From Climacium dendroides (lineage: Eukaryota; Streptophyta; Bryopsida; Hypnales; Climaciaceae), in assembly GCA_950106755.1 (NCBI GenBank), contig OX467088.1:13314001-13378000 (forward strand): 64,000 nt of DNA, read 5' to 3'. A model generated the notes under the pieces. That model had not been told where the DNA came from. It ran no database searches and saw only the letters and a program-made list of their open reading frames with translations. Position numbers and translations under genes: made by a program. Shown piece by piece: positions 33,200-45,908 of this stretch (position 1 is the first letter of the stretch; each line of letters begins with the position of its first letter).

Positions 33200-33990
33200 C
33201 CAACATTGGGGTCCTTTTGCTTCTACAAAAGTGAGTACCCCTAGCATGACAACCTTCCAACCAACCAATGACTCTTTTTCAGCTTTCCATTCAACCAATG
33301 AAACTAGCATTGCAACTTTCCACCCTTGCAATCACTCTTTGCATATTAAATTATATTTTTTCCATGCATCCAAAGAGGGATTATCCTGGTTTTTAAACAA
33401 TAATGGTTTAGGCCAATTAACAATTATATGACCCAATACTATTAGTCATTCAATTCTGACATCTATTCGCCCCTCCTATTTGTGTCAATCACCCATCCAC
33501 CCATTACCACAATCTTAGCAACCCTTTAGCATCATGATAATGCACTTGGAGAGGGGACATGTCAACTTGTAGTTTCACATGGGCAATCTACTTGGTCATG
33601 CTGTACCAATTTTGCCCCAACAACAAACTTTGAAAAATCACAAGAAATTCATTTCTTGTCAGAATGTCTTCATTTTGCTTGCAATTGAATTGGTTTCTCT
33701 CAACCTCTCAATCTCTACAAAATACAAATCGCTTCTCCAAGGTAGTAATTAGATAGAAAATTTTCTTGGTAATAAATAAGCATGTTTATGACAATGGAAA
33801 ATTTGCGACTCAAGAATAGTTGACTACATGTATGTTTACACTTTGGTATTAAGGGTGATGTTTGCAATGTGAATCCATTTCAGAAGTAAGTCTAAATTTG
33901 TTCTAAAGACCCTCAAGAACAACATTCTTTAACACCAAGTACAAACATACATGGAATCCTTACTCCCTCAATGCAAGCTCCATAGATAAA
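33200..33990. other. spacer without a gene
   Basis: No protein-like frame, RNA gene or clear repeat seen. Confidence 0.4.
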
Positions 33991-34222
33991 TTAACCCTTG
34001 AAGGACAGGCATGTGACCATGAAAATCATCCCTTTTGGCATTGTGTCAATAGTTGGTTTTAAAAAAAATCCTAAAGCACTCATTTGTAGTTAAATTATTA
34101 TACAAGATCTCTCCTTTTCATGCAAAACTATGAGGATGAATAGTTGCATATCTATCCTGCACACAAAGGATTCTTTGTCATTCATCAACCAAAAAAAGGT
34201 TGTAGCATCATTTATGGGTTAT
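33991..34222 (+). mobile_element. short TTAA-type MITE, copy 3
   Basis: TTAA at 33991-33994 followed by CCCTTGAAGGACAGGC. The right end CATTTATGGG is followed by TTAT instead of TTAA. Interior landmarks: GACCATGAAAATCATCCC, GAGGATGAATAGTTGCA and GGATTCTTTGTCATTCATC. Confidence 0.8.
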
Positions 34223-35500
34223 GGGAGGCAATCCATTCTTGATCAACAATCCATTCTAGCATTGTAAGGTGGTGTAATTCTGTGCATGAGGTGATTAACA
34301 ATGGTTAATAATGGCATAGTTCTTGGCACAATTGTGGCACATCATAATTGGTTACAAAAGTCTCAATATTGGAACCAACCCTTGTTAGATTTTGCAACTA
34401 GCCCTTGGTTGGAAATAGGAAGGTCTATATGACATATATGGGTGGAACAAAGTCTTCAACTAAAAAATTCATAGTATAGGAGGGGGCTTGAATTCCAACT
34501 CTCTTCTTCAAACCAACCATGTAGGTGGCTTGGAAATGAACAAGGAGTAGTTGTGAAATGGATTGTTATTAATGTCAGAGCATAATGAGATTTATCAAAC
34601 ATTGGTTCAAATTTAGCCAATAGTTTAAATAAGAGTCAAAATGGGTCCATTTCAAAGTCAAGGTGTGTCCACTTAATTTTTCTAAAGAAAAAATTGGTTG
34701 CCCAATTGCCTTCTTACAAATGCAAAAGAATTTAGAGTCTGTTTAAGTTTAGTAAAGGTTGCATTTCAGAACTTAGTGTATTACTTTTTGCATGCCACAA
34801 TGCTTGTTTTTGGAAGAGTCCATATCTTTTTTCAAATTTTGTGCGTGTGGGTTTTACAAGGCCTATAATCAGAAATAGGTGTCTAACTGCCTATGGCATA
34901 ATTCTTTGAAAATTCATAAATAATTCATAAATGCTCCAAAAAATATGAAACCAGTTGGTGTTAAATTTGGCTTCAATTTTTTTTCGAGTTAAAAACATAG
35001 GAAAATATTTTCAAGCAGTTGAAAACCATTAAAAAGGCCAACCAATTCCTAAAGATTCGGTTCATGAGCACACTACCTTATAGGTGGAACAGAATCTTTA
35101 ATTGAAAAATTCATAGTAAGGTAGTGTGTTGTAAAACAAACCTTCTCCTTCACACAGACCCTAGCTTTCAGGGAGAATGGAGTTGAGGTGATTCTTGAAT
35201 GGACCACTTTAGCAATTGAATGGACCTAGGAATTTTATTTATTTTATTTATTGCAAGAGCCAATCATAGTCTTTGAATCTACACATCTCTTTACAAATTG
35301 CAAGTGGATGGATTTTGGGAGACCTACAATCACAAATAGGTGCCTATGCCTCCGAATCTTTGAAAATTTATAAGTAATTCAAAAATGCTTGGAAAAGTAC
35401 AAAACCACTTGTGTTAGGTTCCACATCTATTTTTCTTTCTCTGAAAAATGATATGAAAATACTTTTGTCCATGGAAACCTATGAAAAAGGCAGATCAGCC
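34223..35500. repeat. two diverged direct repeats (includes family 5)
   Basis: A segment at about 34420-35040 recurs in part at about 35080-35490: GGTGGAACA(A/G)A(G)TCTT..., AAAAATTCATAGTA, then the family 5 block with CCTA(T/C)AATCA(G/C)AAATAGGTG. No gene is seen. Confidence 0.5.
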
Positions 35501-35571
35501 CTTAAATGGTCGCTTTTAGAGCATACCATGTTTTTGAGAAATAAAAAAACCTGAAAAAGTATGAAAACCTT

Positions 35572-35790
35572 ATGAACTCTATTTCTGCACATGGGAAAAT
35601 TCTTTTGCTGCCGAAACCTGCGTTGCAGATACATGTAAGTGTTCGGAAATGGGTTGCATCATCCTCCCCCCACAAATCGACGCATAAGTTAAGGCCCCTC
35701 ATGTCTCTGGCGCTCCCTGAGCCTCCATCTGGAGCGGCTTCCAAGGCCCTGCTCATGTCCTGCAAAGCTCAAACTACAAAACAATAATTC
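35572..35790. other. small GC-rich island, possible gene fragment
   Basis: Within AT-rich DNA this stretch is open on the minus strand with a plausible composition (ALEAAPDGGSGSARDMRG, LNLCVDLWGEDDATHF). It is too short and has no recognisable family. It could be a captured exon fragment or chance. Confidence 0.2.
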
Positions 35791-36038
35791 GAGCTGGCTG
35801 GTACGTCCAAGGAATAGGAGTTTATAGTTATCCATGTTCAATGGACCAGAGTTCATTGATACAATAAAAAAAAACGAAGGAAAAAAAATTTTGATTTTTT
35901 TTTAAGTTCATGGCTTCCAAGACATCGACAAAATATATATTTTTTAAATGTTATTCATGAATGTCCTTTTGAAATACCGTACCCGGAGTTGGGGAAACCC
36001 AGCTTTGAGTGTCGGTGTTCTGTCTGTGGTAAGTAAGC

Positions 36039-36515
36039 TTAAATAACCCTCGGATGCCCCGGGAGGGTGGTCACCGTGGAAATCATCCTTTTTTTTGGTG
36101 TCATGTGAATTGTTTGCTTGTTTCACCCTAAATGATGTTTGCTGTGGCCATTTTCTGGTTCATGGATGACAAAGAATCTTTGTGTGTAGGACAGAAGTCG
36201 AACTATTCATCCTCGAAATTTTGCATGAAAAGGGGGAGGTCTTGTATCATAGTTTGAGTTTTGATTTAAAAATAAAAAATAAACCAACTATTCACACAAT
36301 GCTATAAAAAGGGCGATTTTCATGGGTACAAGGCTTGTCCTTTTTAAGGGTTTAAAAAGCACTCGAAGAGCCAATTCGTTGGAGGTCAAACTACTTTGTA
36401 AGACTTTCCCCTTCTTCACACTTTTGAAGATGAGCATGTGCACTTCTGCCTTATATGGAAAGATTCTTTGTCATCCATTGGGTACTTGGTGTTGGTAGCG
36501 TCTTTCTAGGATCAA
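36039..36515 (+). mobile_element. short TTAA-type MITE, copy 4 (outer), split by an inverted copy
   Basis: The left half is 36039-36124 (with GGTCACCGTGGAAATCATCC, GTGTCATGTGAATTG) and the right half is about 36351-36515 (with AGCACTC, TTGGAGGTCAAACTACT, AAAGATTCTTTGTCATCCAT). Together they rebuild one degenerate family member. The gap is filled by the element at 36125-36350. Confidence 0.65.
36125..36350 (-). mobile_element. short TTAA-type MITE, copy 5, nested inside copy 4
   Basis: This inverted member begins ACCCTAAATGATG and ends CTTGTCCTTTTTAAGGG. Interior landmarks are in reverse order: GGATGACAAAGAATCTTTG, GTGTAGGACAGAAGT, TATTCATCCTCGAAATTTTG. It therefore inserted into an older copy of its own family. 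Confidence 0.65.
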
Positions 36516-38580
36516 CCTTGGAAGGATGTGCACCCACCCCATGACCAAGGTACACTAAAGTACTGTGATTATCAGGCCAATAGCATGTGCATTCTTTTTT
36601 CTTGGTAGTGAATAGTGGAGTCATTCATTGGAGCTTTTAGAGTTTGTGGCTTCTTGACAAGGTTACATATAGAAATTTGTGTGGTAGATAGCATCAAGTA
36701 TCTACAACCATACCATCCAAGTATGAAAGGTAGAAACATCTATTGCCATTCAATTAAATGTGTGTGTACAAACAATTGGAATCGAAATTACAATTAGGTG
36801 TTATTTTTGCCTTGTAGACAAACGGAATTCAATGAAATTAGAATAAAAGTTGAAATATTAGATAATATTTATATTTTTGTGAATTTTCAAAGTTAAGACT
36901 AGAAGAAATTTCAAAGTATTCAATAGGTGCACATTTGAAGCTCCTTGAGAAAGACGCCCAAACAACCATTCACTAAAGTTTGTTATTTTATAGCCATGAA
37001 GCACTATTTGTATAATGGAAAACATTGGTAAAATGAATGGTTTGTGGTTATATTGGCTACACTACAATAGACATTTATTTGACAAGAAATGGGAGTGAAC
37101 AACACTGGATAGTTCTACTTTTTCCTTCCACTTATGTTGTAGAAGAGTCTTTTTAATGTAACCATAAATCAACAACATTGAACGTTTTCAACTTCAAACA
37201 TGTTGTACAATTATTTTTTTATTTTTATTTTGAGAATTTATGATTTTTGTTTTGAACAAGCAACATATAAACTTTAATCATAATCTTAACTCTATCTAAC
37301 TATTGTAGGCAAATCTACTTGAATTTATAATTTAAAATGGAGGTTTTATAAGTTTAACTGTAAGCAATACCATGCCTATTACAATAATCATCAACCATAT
37401 ATTTATCCATTGACTAGATGAGTTGTAAATTTCTTTATTTTATTAAAACATTGAAAGTCATTCATGACACACTCTTTATCCCCTTCATCCATATAGACTT
37501 TTTCACATGGCTTCTTTTTCATTGGTACATATTACAGAAAGTACAATTAAAATGCCATTAGACTAGTGTCAAAAAGTGTGAAAAATAATTATAAACTACC
37601 TTCTAAACTCCTAAAGCTCCTAAAAATAATCAATTCTCTCTAATGACACATTTTATATTTGCACATTCTTTGTATATCTAATGACACATTTTATATTTTA
37701 TTATATAGAAAACTTTAGTAATTATAGGATGATTCCCTCTCTAGTGACACATTGTTAAATTCCACACTCCATCTTTACCCTTAATATCAATTATTTTGTG
37801 TATAGTAATTATGGTGAAATAGTTTTCACATGTCAAATCATGCATACATGAAGGAGGTGCATTAATCTTTCTAGAATCATTGCCATTAAAATAAGTGGAG
37901 TTTACTTTAATATCTCTTTTATATGCATCAACATTACAACATTCTTGAATAGAAAGAAAGGGGTCTTTTTATAGTGTCACTATACCTAATTCAAATTATT
38001 CCTTGTACAATTATCCACAATTAATAAATAGGACTTTAGACTTGAATCCAAGATTTTATTCTAAGAATTATTTTTTGTACAACAACCTACAATTCAAGGA
38101 TAGTCCAACTTGAATCCAAGAGTTTATATCAAGAATTATTCCTTGTTTAATTTATACTCACAATACATAGAGAGTGAAGTTTGAATCCATGTCACAATAC
38201 CAAGAAATTATTCCCTTGTATTGTACTCATAGTTCATGGACAATGAAGTTTGAATCCACGTCACTGTACCAAGAATTATTCCTTGTACAATGACCCATAG
38301 TTCATAGATAGTTAAACTCGAATCCAAGATTTTATACTCAAAATTATTCTTTGTACAGTGATTCAAAATCCATTGATAGTGAAGCTTAAATCCAAAAATT
38401 ATCTAGTTAGAAAGAACCTCAATTAGGGGGAAGCAAAGGACCTCTTGCCCCAAAGTCAAAGAATGTTATAATGATGTATCCCAACAACATTACTATTAAC
38501 TCTATGAACCATGGAAAGACGGTGTAGATGCTTCAAGATTACTCTAAAAACCAAAAAAAAATGGACTTATCCAATGAAAA
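36516..38580. other. AT-rich spacer without a gene
   Basis: Between about 38035 and 38400 a loosely repeated motif (GAATCCAAG..TTTAT, then AAGAATTATTCCTTGTA) recurs about every 60 bp, a decayed tandem repeat. No gene is seen. Confidence 0.45.
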
Positions 38581-38724
38581 CTCACATCATTTGTGGTTGA
38601 CTACCTTTGAAGGCTAATTTGGTTACAATTAATTTGTCCATAAGCATGATAAAGAACTCCATTATATAAACACACGCATTGAGGATGGATTCTTCAAGAG
38701 CGGGGTGTGTGTGGGGTGTCTTCA

Positions 38725-38780
38725 GGGAGAGAGAGGTCTTCGAAATACGGGGTCTTCGAAATACGGGGTCTTCGAGAGGG
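38725..38780 (+). repeat. 16-bp tandem repeat upstream of the MORN gene
   Basis: GGTCTTCGAAATACGG occurs twice in a row, followed by a third partial unit (GGTCTTCGAGAGGGGG). A looser repeat (GGTTTGGTTGATTCTTG) follows at about 38822 and 38870. Confidence 0.7.
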
Positions 38781-38994
38781 GGTTGAGGGCTTTGCGGGCC
38801 TTTGGTAACTGTTCTGGTAACGGTTTGGTTGATTCTTGTGTATTGCAACAATCACTACGGTTTCGAGGTTTGGTTGATTCTTGAGCATTTGCCACAATCT
38901 CTGTGTATTGAGTTGTTTCTCTCATTTTTCCACATAATTTCCGCATTTTTTCAATGACAAGTTGAGGTTCGAAGCAATTGAAATTTTTTCCACC

Positions 38995-39123
38995 ATGTTG
39001 ATTCTTTACATTTTCACTTACACGGCTCTAGCTCTGGCGTGCGCACTCGTCGCCTACTCCGTGCTCAAAGTCTCAAACTCGGCATCATCTCGCGCTCGCC
39101 GCAACACTCCACTCCCTGTATGA
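38995..39123 (+). CDS. short ORF encoding a hydrophobic, anchor-like peptide (fragment or first exon)
   Basis: A 42-codon frame with a good initiation context (CCACCATG). It encodes MLILYIFTYTALALACALVA followed by a Ser/Arg-rich stretch and NTPLPV, then stop. The pattern of membrane anchor plus basic/proline hinge resembles the start of ER-anchored enzymes such as cytochrome P450s. The last codons could instead hold an intron donor (CCT|GTATGA). I see no continuing exon before the MORN gene, so it may be a broken gene start or an upstream ORF. Confidence 0.3.
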   Translation: MLILYIFTYTALALACALVAYSVLKVSNSASSRARRNTPLPV

Positions 39124-39482
39124 GGATGGATGGATCACTTAAGACAATTTAGGTCGACAATTTGAAATCAAACTTGCAAAAGTCTTGATTGAAGTGCTTC
39201 GTCTTCAAATCGGTTGGCTTGTGGAGCCTTAGCTTTCGAGATGGTTCTTGGTAGTCAGCTGCGAAGTCTTTCGATGATATTATTATAATATTTATTGGAT
39301 GTGTAAGCGGCGGTTTACTGCTGTGCTGTAATGGAGCGAGAAGTTGGTATAAGCCGTGCTCAAGTGCTGAAATCTTTGGAGAACAAGAATCCTCGCAGAC
39401 ATGAAGCTGATGTCTTATGAGAAAGTTAGGGTTTGCACCTGGAAAAAGCAGGAACTAAAAGAATTACAAGAGTTGGTGATAA

Positions 39483-41538
39483 ATGTCGAGTGAAGAGGAC
39501 GAAGAAGACGAGGAGGGAGAGGATGAAGAGCAGGTAATTGAAAATTTCCATTCCAAGCACAGGTTTCGATTCAAAGTAACAACCACATTACTAAACACTC
39601 AAATCTCTGTAATGTTACCACCTAGGGTAGTTTGAATGTGTGACCAGACCGATACAGTCAATGATAGACCACCAAAAGTGCAGGATATTGTAGGTTGTAG
39701 TAATAAAGAGGTTTGAGTGCTTAATTCCAAAGGTTTTTAACACCTTGCAACCCTAAAGAACTTGAGAACAGAATTAGTTTTTCTTAAGCTGGCTCTGGTC
39801 TGAAACTCTTGTCCACAGGAATTTTCGTGGAGTGGAAGAATCGAGAATTATGAACCAGTAGGGCCGGGCTTCGCAACGTATCCCAATGGCGACAATTTTT
39901 GGGGCTCTTACTACGACGGCAAGCGAAACAGTTTTGGAAGATACACGTTCGTGAATGGTGCCTCTTACGAAGGAAATTACACCAACAACCAAAAGGCCGG
40001 GTTCGGCACTATGACCTATCCTGACCAAAGCGTCTACACAGGTTTCCCTCATGTCTACTACACTATTTGCAGTTTCATTTTCAACATGAGCTCCTATAAC
40101 CAGAAAATGTAAATACAATTTGCGTGAAGAGGTTCTTACTTTGTGTTAATACTCTGATCTCAACAATTTGACTCGTGTCCAAATTTGATCTCTTCGCACT
40201 TCCATGCATCTCCCAAAAATCACACTCTTAAAGATGTGCTTAAAATGGTGCAAACAGCTTGTCCACAGCTGTAGTTTAGAGGTTCAAATGTGTATTCTCC
40301 ACGCATACACGTTACTCTTATGAAGCTAGCTTTTATCCAGAGAATTCAGAGTCACGGAGGCATACAGGTGTGCAGGTTCGTGGTACCAAGATTTGAGGAG
40401 TGGAGAAGGACAGTATACGTATGCCAATGGCGACATCTACAAGGGGCAGTGGTCTGAGGATAAAAAACATGGTGTCGGCACTTACTTCTTCAAGAATACC
40501 ATGGGTCAAGTAAGCAAGCTTAAGACATTTTGTTTAGAGCTAGTAGTAACTGACATCTTTGACCCAGAAATCCACTGTATTAGGAATAGTACGGGTTCAT
40601 GTTTGTTAAGGGGTGGTCCTGTCTGCAGAGAATTACGAGATTTTGTACTGGAATTTCTGGTAGTTGCCCAACGCCTTTGGTCCGATTCTGTTGCCGCAAA
40701 TTTCTCCTAGGATATTTTGTCGTTTAGTTTGTAACAGTATAAAGCGTGCCAAGTTGATTGGAAGATTGACGAGGTGGCATGGAATGGTTGGTGCAGTTCA
40801 TCGGAGATTGGGAGAAAGGATTCTTCGTGAAAGGTGAGTGGCCTGGAGGAAGTCTAATCACACCTACGTAAATAATGGATGATAGATTTACCACCCGTGT
40901 AAGGATGCTCAATTGATCAAGTGATTACCCTGTCCGTGTAGTGTAGCCTATCTTCAAGAGGGGTATTTAATTTTTGTTGCACTCACCATCCTGTGGGTTT
41001 AATGCGTGACTTTTAATAGAACAAAATCTCTTTGTATGCAAGCTCCAAAGAAAAATTGGAGTTTTTGTATATATATAATGACCCTCATGTGGATCATTTA
41101 GAGTAAACAAGATTTATTTGGGGAATTGAGGATTTGAAACTGTCTGGTGAACAAAAAATGCTTTTGCCACAGTTTAATGAGCCTAAATTTGGATTCATAC
41201 TGTAAAATATTGACTGTAAGATGCTCTTATACATATTTATCTTGTCGTAGAATTACATAGGTGTTATGAATCCAGGTAAGTGGCTGTTCAAAAACGGTGA
41301 TTTCTACGAGGGTGACTTCGCCAAGAGCAGACCTGAGGGGCCGGGGAAGTTTTTGTTTTTCAGGTCCAAATCCACGGTGACAGGCACGTTTGAGAAGAGC
41401 AAGTGGACACTAGGATCAACAAAACAAACACCTGCTAAAGAGATCCTTGAATATGCGATGAAAGCTTCGCCATCCTTATTCCCTCCTCCGGATGCCAAGA
41501 GTTTGCCTTCATTTGTCGTTCCAATGAAATTCAAATAG
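39483..41538 (+). CDS. MORN-repeat protein resembling radial spoke head protein 1
   Basis: Five exons join in frame to 235 residues: 39483-39533, 39819-40041, 40376-40509, 40797-40833 and 41276-41538. Exon 1 encodes an acidic leader (MSSEEDEEDEEGEDEEQ). Six or seven MORN repeats follow, for example FWGSYYDGKRNSFGRYTF (44-61), YEGNYTNNQKAGFGTMTY (67-84), YTGSWYQDLRSGEGQYTY (90-107), YKGQWSEDKKHGVGTYFF (113-130) and YEGDFAKSRPEGPGKFLF (159-176). The tail is basic and proline-containing, ending FVVPMKFK. MORN repeats form beta-hairpin rods that bind lipids or proteins. The acidic stretch plus consecutive MORNs recalls RSPH1 of ciliary radial spokes, where the acidic part is C-terminal in animals. 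Function in sperm flagella is inference. The 37-bp exon 4 and the exon 5 acceptor (CCAG at 41272-41275) were chosen because they keep frame and MORN spacing. Confidence 0.8.
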
Positions 41539-42994
41539 TGCTACAACGAGCTCCTACTGCAGAGCATTCTTGAGTAGCTGCCTCAACACCTTTGGAAAAC
41601 GAATCCAGATGTTGTCTGCGCTCCACCATCTCAAGTGGGAGGTACCCCAAAGCTGTAGGAACAACATAGGTATTGGCCACTCACCAACTCCCATGCATGC
41701 TCTCCAACAGTGATCTGTCAGACTTTTGAGCCCTTTTCCGTTGAGTGCTCACAACTTTTGAAGAATGTTTTATTGTGCACAGGCAGCAACTAAGTTGGTA
41801 GGGCATTTCACAAATTACTGTTTGCCTAGAAACCTGAGAGTCAAGCCCATTTTTGCGAATGTAACTGATGCTGAGGTAGGTAGTACTTCTGTGCAGTTGT
41901 AAGGTCAGTCTGATCTGCTGCACCGAACTCCCAGTCTGAGAATGGGGAGATTACATTGTACTGAACAGGTGAAGGCAGCAGCAACACTCAGACACCTTTT
42001 AAGTTAGTGACCATCATTTCTTTTCCCCAGTTTTAACACATGCAGGCAGCCCAAGCAGGAATATGTACAATGACAACACCGCCCAAATCAGTATTGTAGG
42101 ACTACTGTAGATGCACAGTAATATTGTAAGTTGCCAGCCTGGCCCCTGCCCATTCCTTGAAAACTTCAATCTCCTCCCTGGCCTCTTTGCTTGGCTCAAA
42201 TCAGTTACTCTCCCAATTATTTCTGCAATATTGCTGAACAGTATTATGACATTTTGGGGAAGACGCAGTTGCATCCATGACTAGCATACTCTAGTGTCAT
42301 TCTTCATTCCTCATTTTGTCTTTGTTTTCATTTTCTTGGTAACTCCTAAAAGAAAGATATACTATAAGAAAGGGAGCACAAACTAAGTGGCCAAATTGGG
42401 AGAATTAGCCCATGAAGCGAATCAAAAGGACTAGAGATTATACCTCAAATTGGAGGATGGAGGAACTCCAAAAAAAAATGCAAATGTGTGGGAGAAATTG
42501 AATGTGCATAGCAAAAACATGAAAATGTGGCATAACTTCATCATAGTCTTTAGGCTCTTTCTTATTTTTAAGATTTCAGCAATGAATGGTCAGTTATTAT
42601 TATGAGATTGGTGAAATTAATTTATTTTTTCGTTTGTATCATTTGGATACCACATGCACAAGTTATGAAGTTACGAAGAGTCAGTTTTTTTTGGTAGATG
42701 TTCTAAATTGACCATTTCTTCAAGAATAGGTCCATTTAAGAAATGGACACATTGTGAGCATCTCATCAAGTGGAGATTATAGGCACCTAAAGCATTTTTG
42801 TGTTCCTACTTGAGATGGTAGTCTTCAATGTTAATTTTATATCCATCTCCTTGAGGTAGATAGAAGCAATGTGTTAACTGAATGGCATTCCATTCAATTC
42901 TTCAATTATTATAACAATCATTGTTCACATAAAATTTGAGGTTGGGGTCTCTACACAAGTGGTATCATTAAATGTTTTGATTGGCTACTTCATA
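41539..42994. other. MORN gene 3' flank and spacer
   Basis: Mixed composition to about 42300 (probable 3' UTR and flank), then AT-rich. No second gene seen. Confidence 0.4.
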
Positions 42995-43212
42995 CTGCCT
43001 CTGTCCCAAAATGATCTTTTGGCTAGACAAAATGTTTGGAATTAAGGTTGAAAATAATTTTATTTCAACCCATTTTAAAGTATTCCAAGGAACTTTTTAT
43101 CCATTTATTGAATCTTCAAGAACAAAAATGATTGTTTTAGAGTAACTGAACAACTATTTTAAAACAAAAAATTAAGGAAATGTAGAAAATCATTTTGGGA
43201 TGGAGGAAATAG
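42995..43212. mobile_element. Stowaway-like MITE, diverged
   Basis: Ends CTGCCTCTGTCCCAAAATGA and TCATTTTGGGATGGAGGAAA are inverted repeats, flanked by TA at 42993-42994 and 43213-43214. Length 218 bp. Confidence 0.65.
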
Positions 43213-43214
43213 TA

Positions 43215-45672
43215 CTTAAACAATCTACCTTAGCATGCATTCAATAAGGTTTGAAGCCCATTACTATCAATGATATGTGAATGATAAACTATCATTTTAT
43301 TCACATCTCACTATATATGTAGAAATTCTTGTGCCTAAATCACCTAGCGTCAAGCCTTAGCCTTCTCACAATTGCTAGTAGGATAATTCTTCATTTTGCT
43401 TTGCTTATGTAAACAATCAAAAGAAATTTGAGGCCTAGGGAGGGCCATTTCAAACTTGTTTCCAAGGCTGAGAACGCATCACAATAAAAAAATAAAAATA
43501 AAAGTTTTAAAATGTTATTAAAATTAATTAATTAATATTATCTAATGTGGTAGGATCTTGGCCACACTAGACTATTGATTTGGCAAAGTTTCCAGAGTTC
43601 CCCGCAGTCCGGGAACGCATGAGAACCCACAATCTTCTAATGGCCTCAAATATCATCTAATGATTATGACTCTCCATGATGGCATGTAAATAGACACCTA
43701 CATCTTTTTGTAGTCAATGGCACAATATGGGTTCCAAAAAAGATCGTCTCACTAAAACATTGTCATTTTTGGACTCATTCAATGTATGCTAGAAATTACA
43801 CATTTTTTATTTACATGAATATGATGACAAATTTATGAGAAATTTGTAATACTCCATCCAAAATACTATTGAGCAAAAGAAATTGAACAATTTTGATATT
43901 CCTTTTCATTCCTTTTTTGTCAAATCCAATATTGTGTCAGTTTCAAATTTCAAAATTTGAGGTAAAAGGATCAATCTAGAATACCAATTTATAAAGAAAT
44001 TGTTCATAAACATGATAATTAGCTAAAAAAATGTTTGAATTATATAAATGTTTAATTTTTAACTCTTAGTTTAATAGTCATAGTCCTTTTTAATTGTCTA
44101 AAAATTGTGATTTTGGAAGTTCTCACAAAGAAGGAAATATAGTAGACCTTTCACTACTATAATGTGATCAAGTGTTGATTATGTTAAATTAGGAGAAAGT
44201 TCAATTGTTGAATTTCACCTATATAGCACATGATTGTAGTACACCAACATGCCTTCTATAACACCATGTAATTTTTGTAATTTACCAATATTGTTTTCAT
44301 TTCCAGAAGAACATTTTTCTAAAGTTCAGAGAGTTCGGGAAGTGATATCCATATCGTGCCATAATGCCATTGCCCTTGTTTGATTGCAACTTTGTATAAA
44401 ATAACCACACTTGATTGTAACCATGTGGCAATGTATGTACTTATAATGTTTGAGAGCCATAAGCTAATTTTAGAATACACTTATAGTTGAAAATCCACAA
44501 TGTATTCTCATGGTGTCCATAATAAATACTAAAAGAATCTAGAACATCCTTCAATTCCAACAACTTATAATTCTTTTTCTACTTGTGGTATTTTGTGACA
44601 AGAACCTCGAAGGTTTCATGTTGGTTCATGACACAATCATACTCTAAGAAAAATCATGTGATGTTTGGTTGAACAACAATATGGACCAACATTATAAACC
44701 AAACTCCTCAAGCCTATATATGAGCTCTTCAATCCCTCCCCCCAAAATTAACTTGGACATTCAACTTGATATTATACCCCAAATAACCTTCACAAATTGT
44801 TTGAATGTCTCCCAGTGTTTCTTTTTTCATACTATAAGGTAACTACACCTTAAACCATTCAAATAATTATTTTAGCATGGCTTCCATTACTAATCTATCT
44901 AAGGTCCTTAAATAGTTCAAATAATTATTTTAGCATGGCTTCCATGACAAATCTATCTAAGGATTTGATTGGTTTAGTAAGAGGGAATTCTTGAAATTTC
45001 TCTTAGCATACAAGTTTCTTGAACACTATATAAATATACTATGAATTTTCAAAGTGTTGAAACTAATTAGGTGTATCCAAAATCACCCCTACCCTCTCAT
45101 GAACAAAAATTGTCCATGTAGACAAGAATTTGCAAGGGTCGGTTTCAAAAACAAGTCACAATTAAGATAGCTGGTCCATTTCCAATCACTTAAACATTTA
45201 CGCATATTTAGAGCGTAGTTTTTTAAGTGTAGATTTTTTTCATATACATAAATAGAGTTTGGAAGGATTGTATATTTTTTAGAATTTTATTATACAAAAT
45301 ATAATTACTATGAATTTTTTAGTGAAAGATTCTCTTTGACCTGTAATGATGTAGACCTTTCAATTTTTGACCATAGACTGATTGCGAAATCGACCAAGGA
45401 CTGGTTGCAATATTGATAGCCTTACAACCAATCATAATGCACCACAACTACTCTCCAAACTCCACCACAACTTCACGGAAAGAAAGCACAACTTCATGGA
45501 GAGAAAGCAGCCTATAGATTGGAAATGGGGTGATGGTCAGAAATGGATCAACTTCTGTAGGCACAAATACCTTAAACAAGTATATCAAATAGTTTCCATA
45601 TTATCACAAGGACATAAAAGCCTTGAGAACAATCAACTCGTGACACAGATCCAAAGCAACCTAACCTAGGAT
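43215..45672. other. AT-rich spacer with one short tandem duplication
   Basis: A unit of about 58 bp (TTCAAATAATTATTTTAGCA, TGGCTTCCAT, ATCTATCTAAGG) is present twice at about 44855-44963. No gene seen. Confidence 0.5.
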
Positions 45673-45908
45673 TTAACCCTTAAACATTGAAGCGGACATT
45701 TTGCGTTTGATGGACGAAAAAGAATCTTTCCATGTAGGACATAAGTGCAACCCTCCATCCTCAGAATTTTGCAAGAAAAAGGAGAGATCTTCACAATAGT
45801 TTATCTTTAGCAATGAATATTTTTACAATTTTTTTAAGCCAATGCTTCACATGATCATAAAAAAAATCGATGATTTCCAAAGTCACCCCATCGTCCTTTA
45901 AGGGGTAA
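45673..45908 (-). mobile_element. short TTAA-type MITE, copy 6
   Basis: TTAA at 45673-45676 then CCCTTAAACATTGAAGC. The right end is CATCGTCCTTTAAGGGG followed by TAAA (target site mutated). It has the same interior order as copy 2. Confidence 0.8.

Noticed and set aside
41681..42274. Minus-strand frames downstream of the MORN gene as a second gene
   Set aside because: Low complexity, no domain and no consistent splice pattern; more likely 3' flank.
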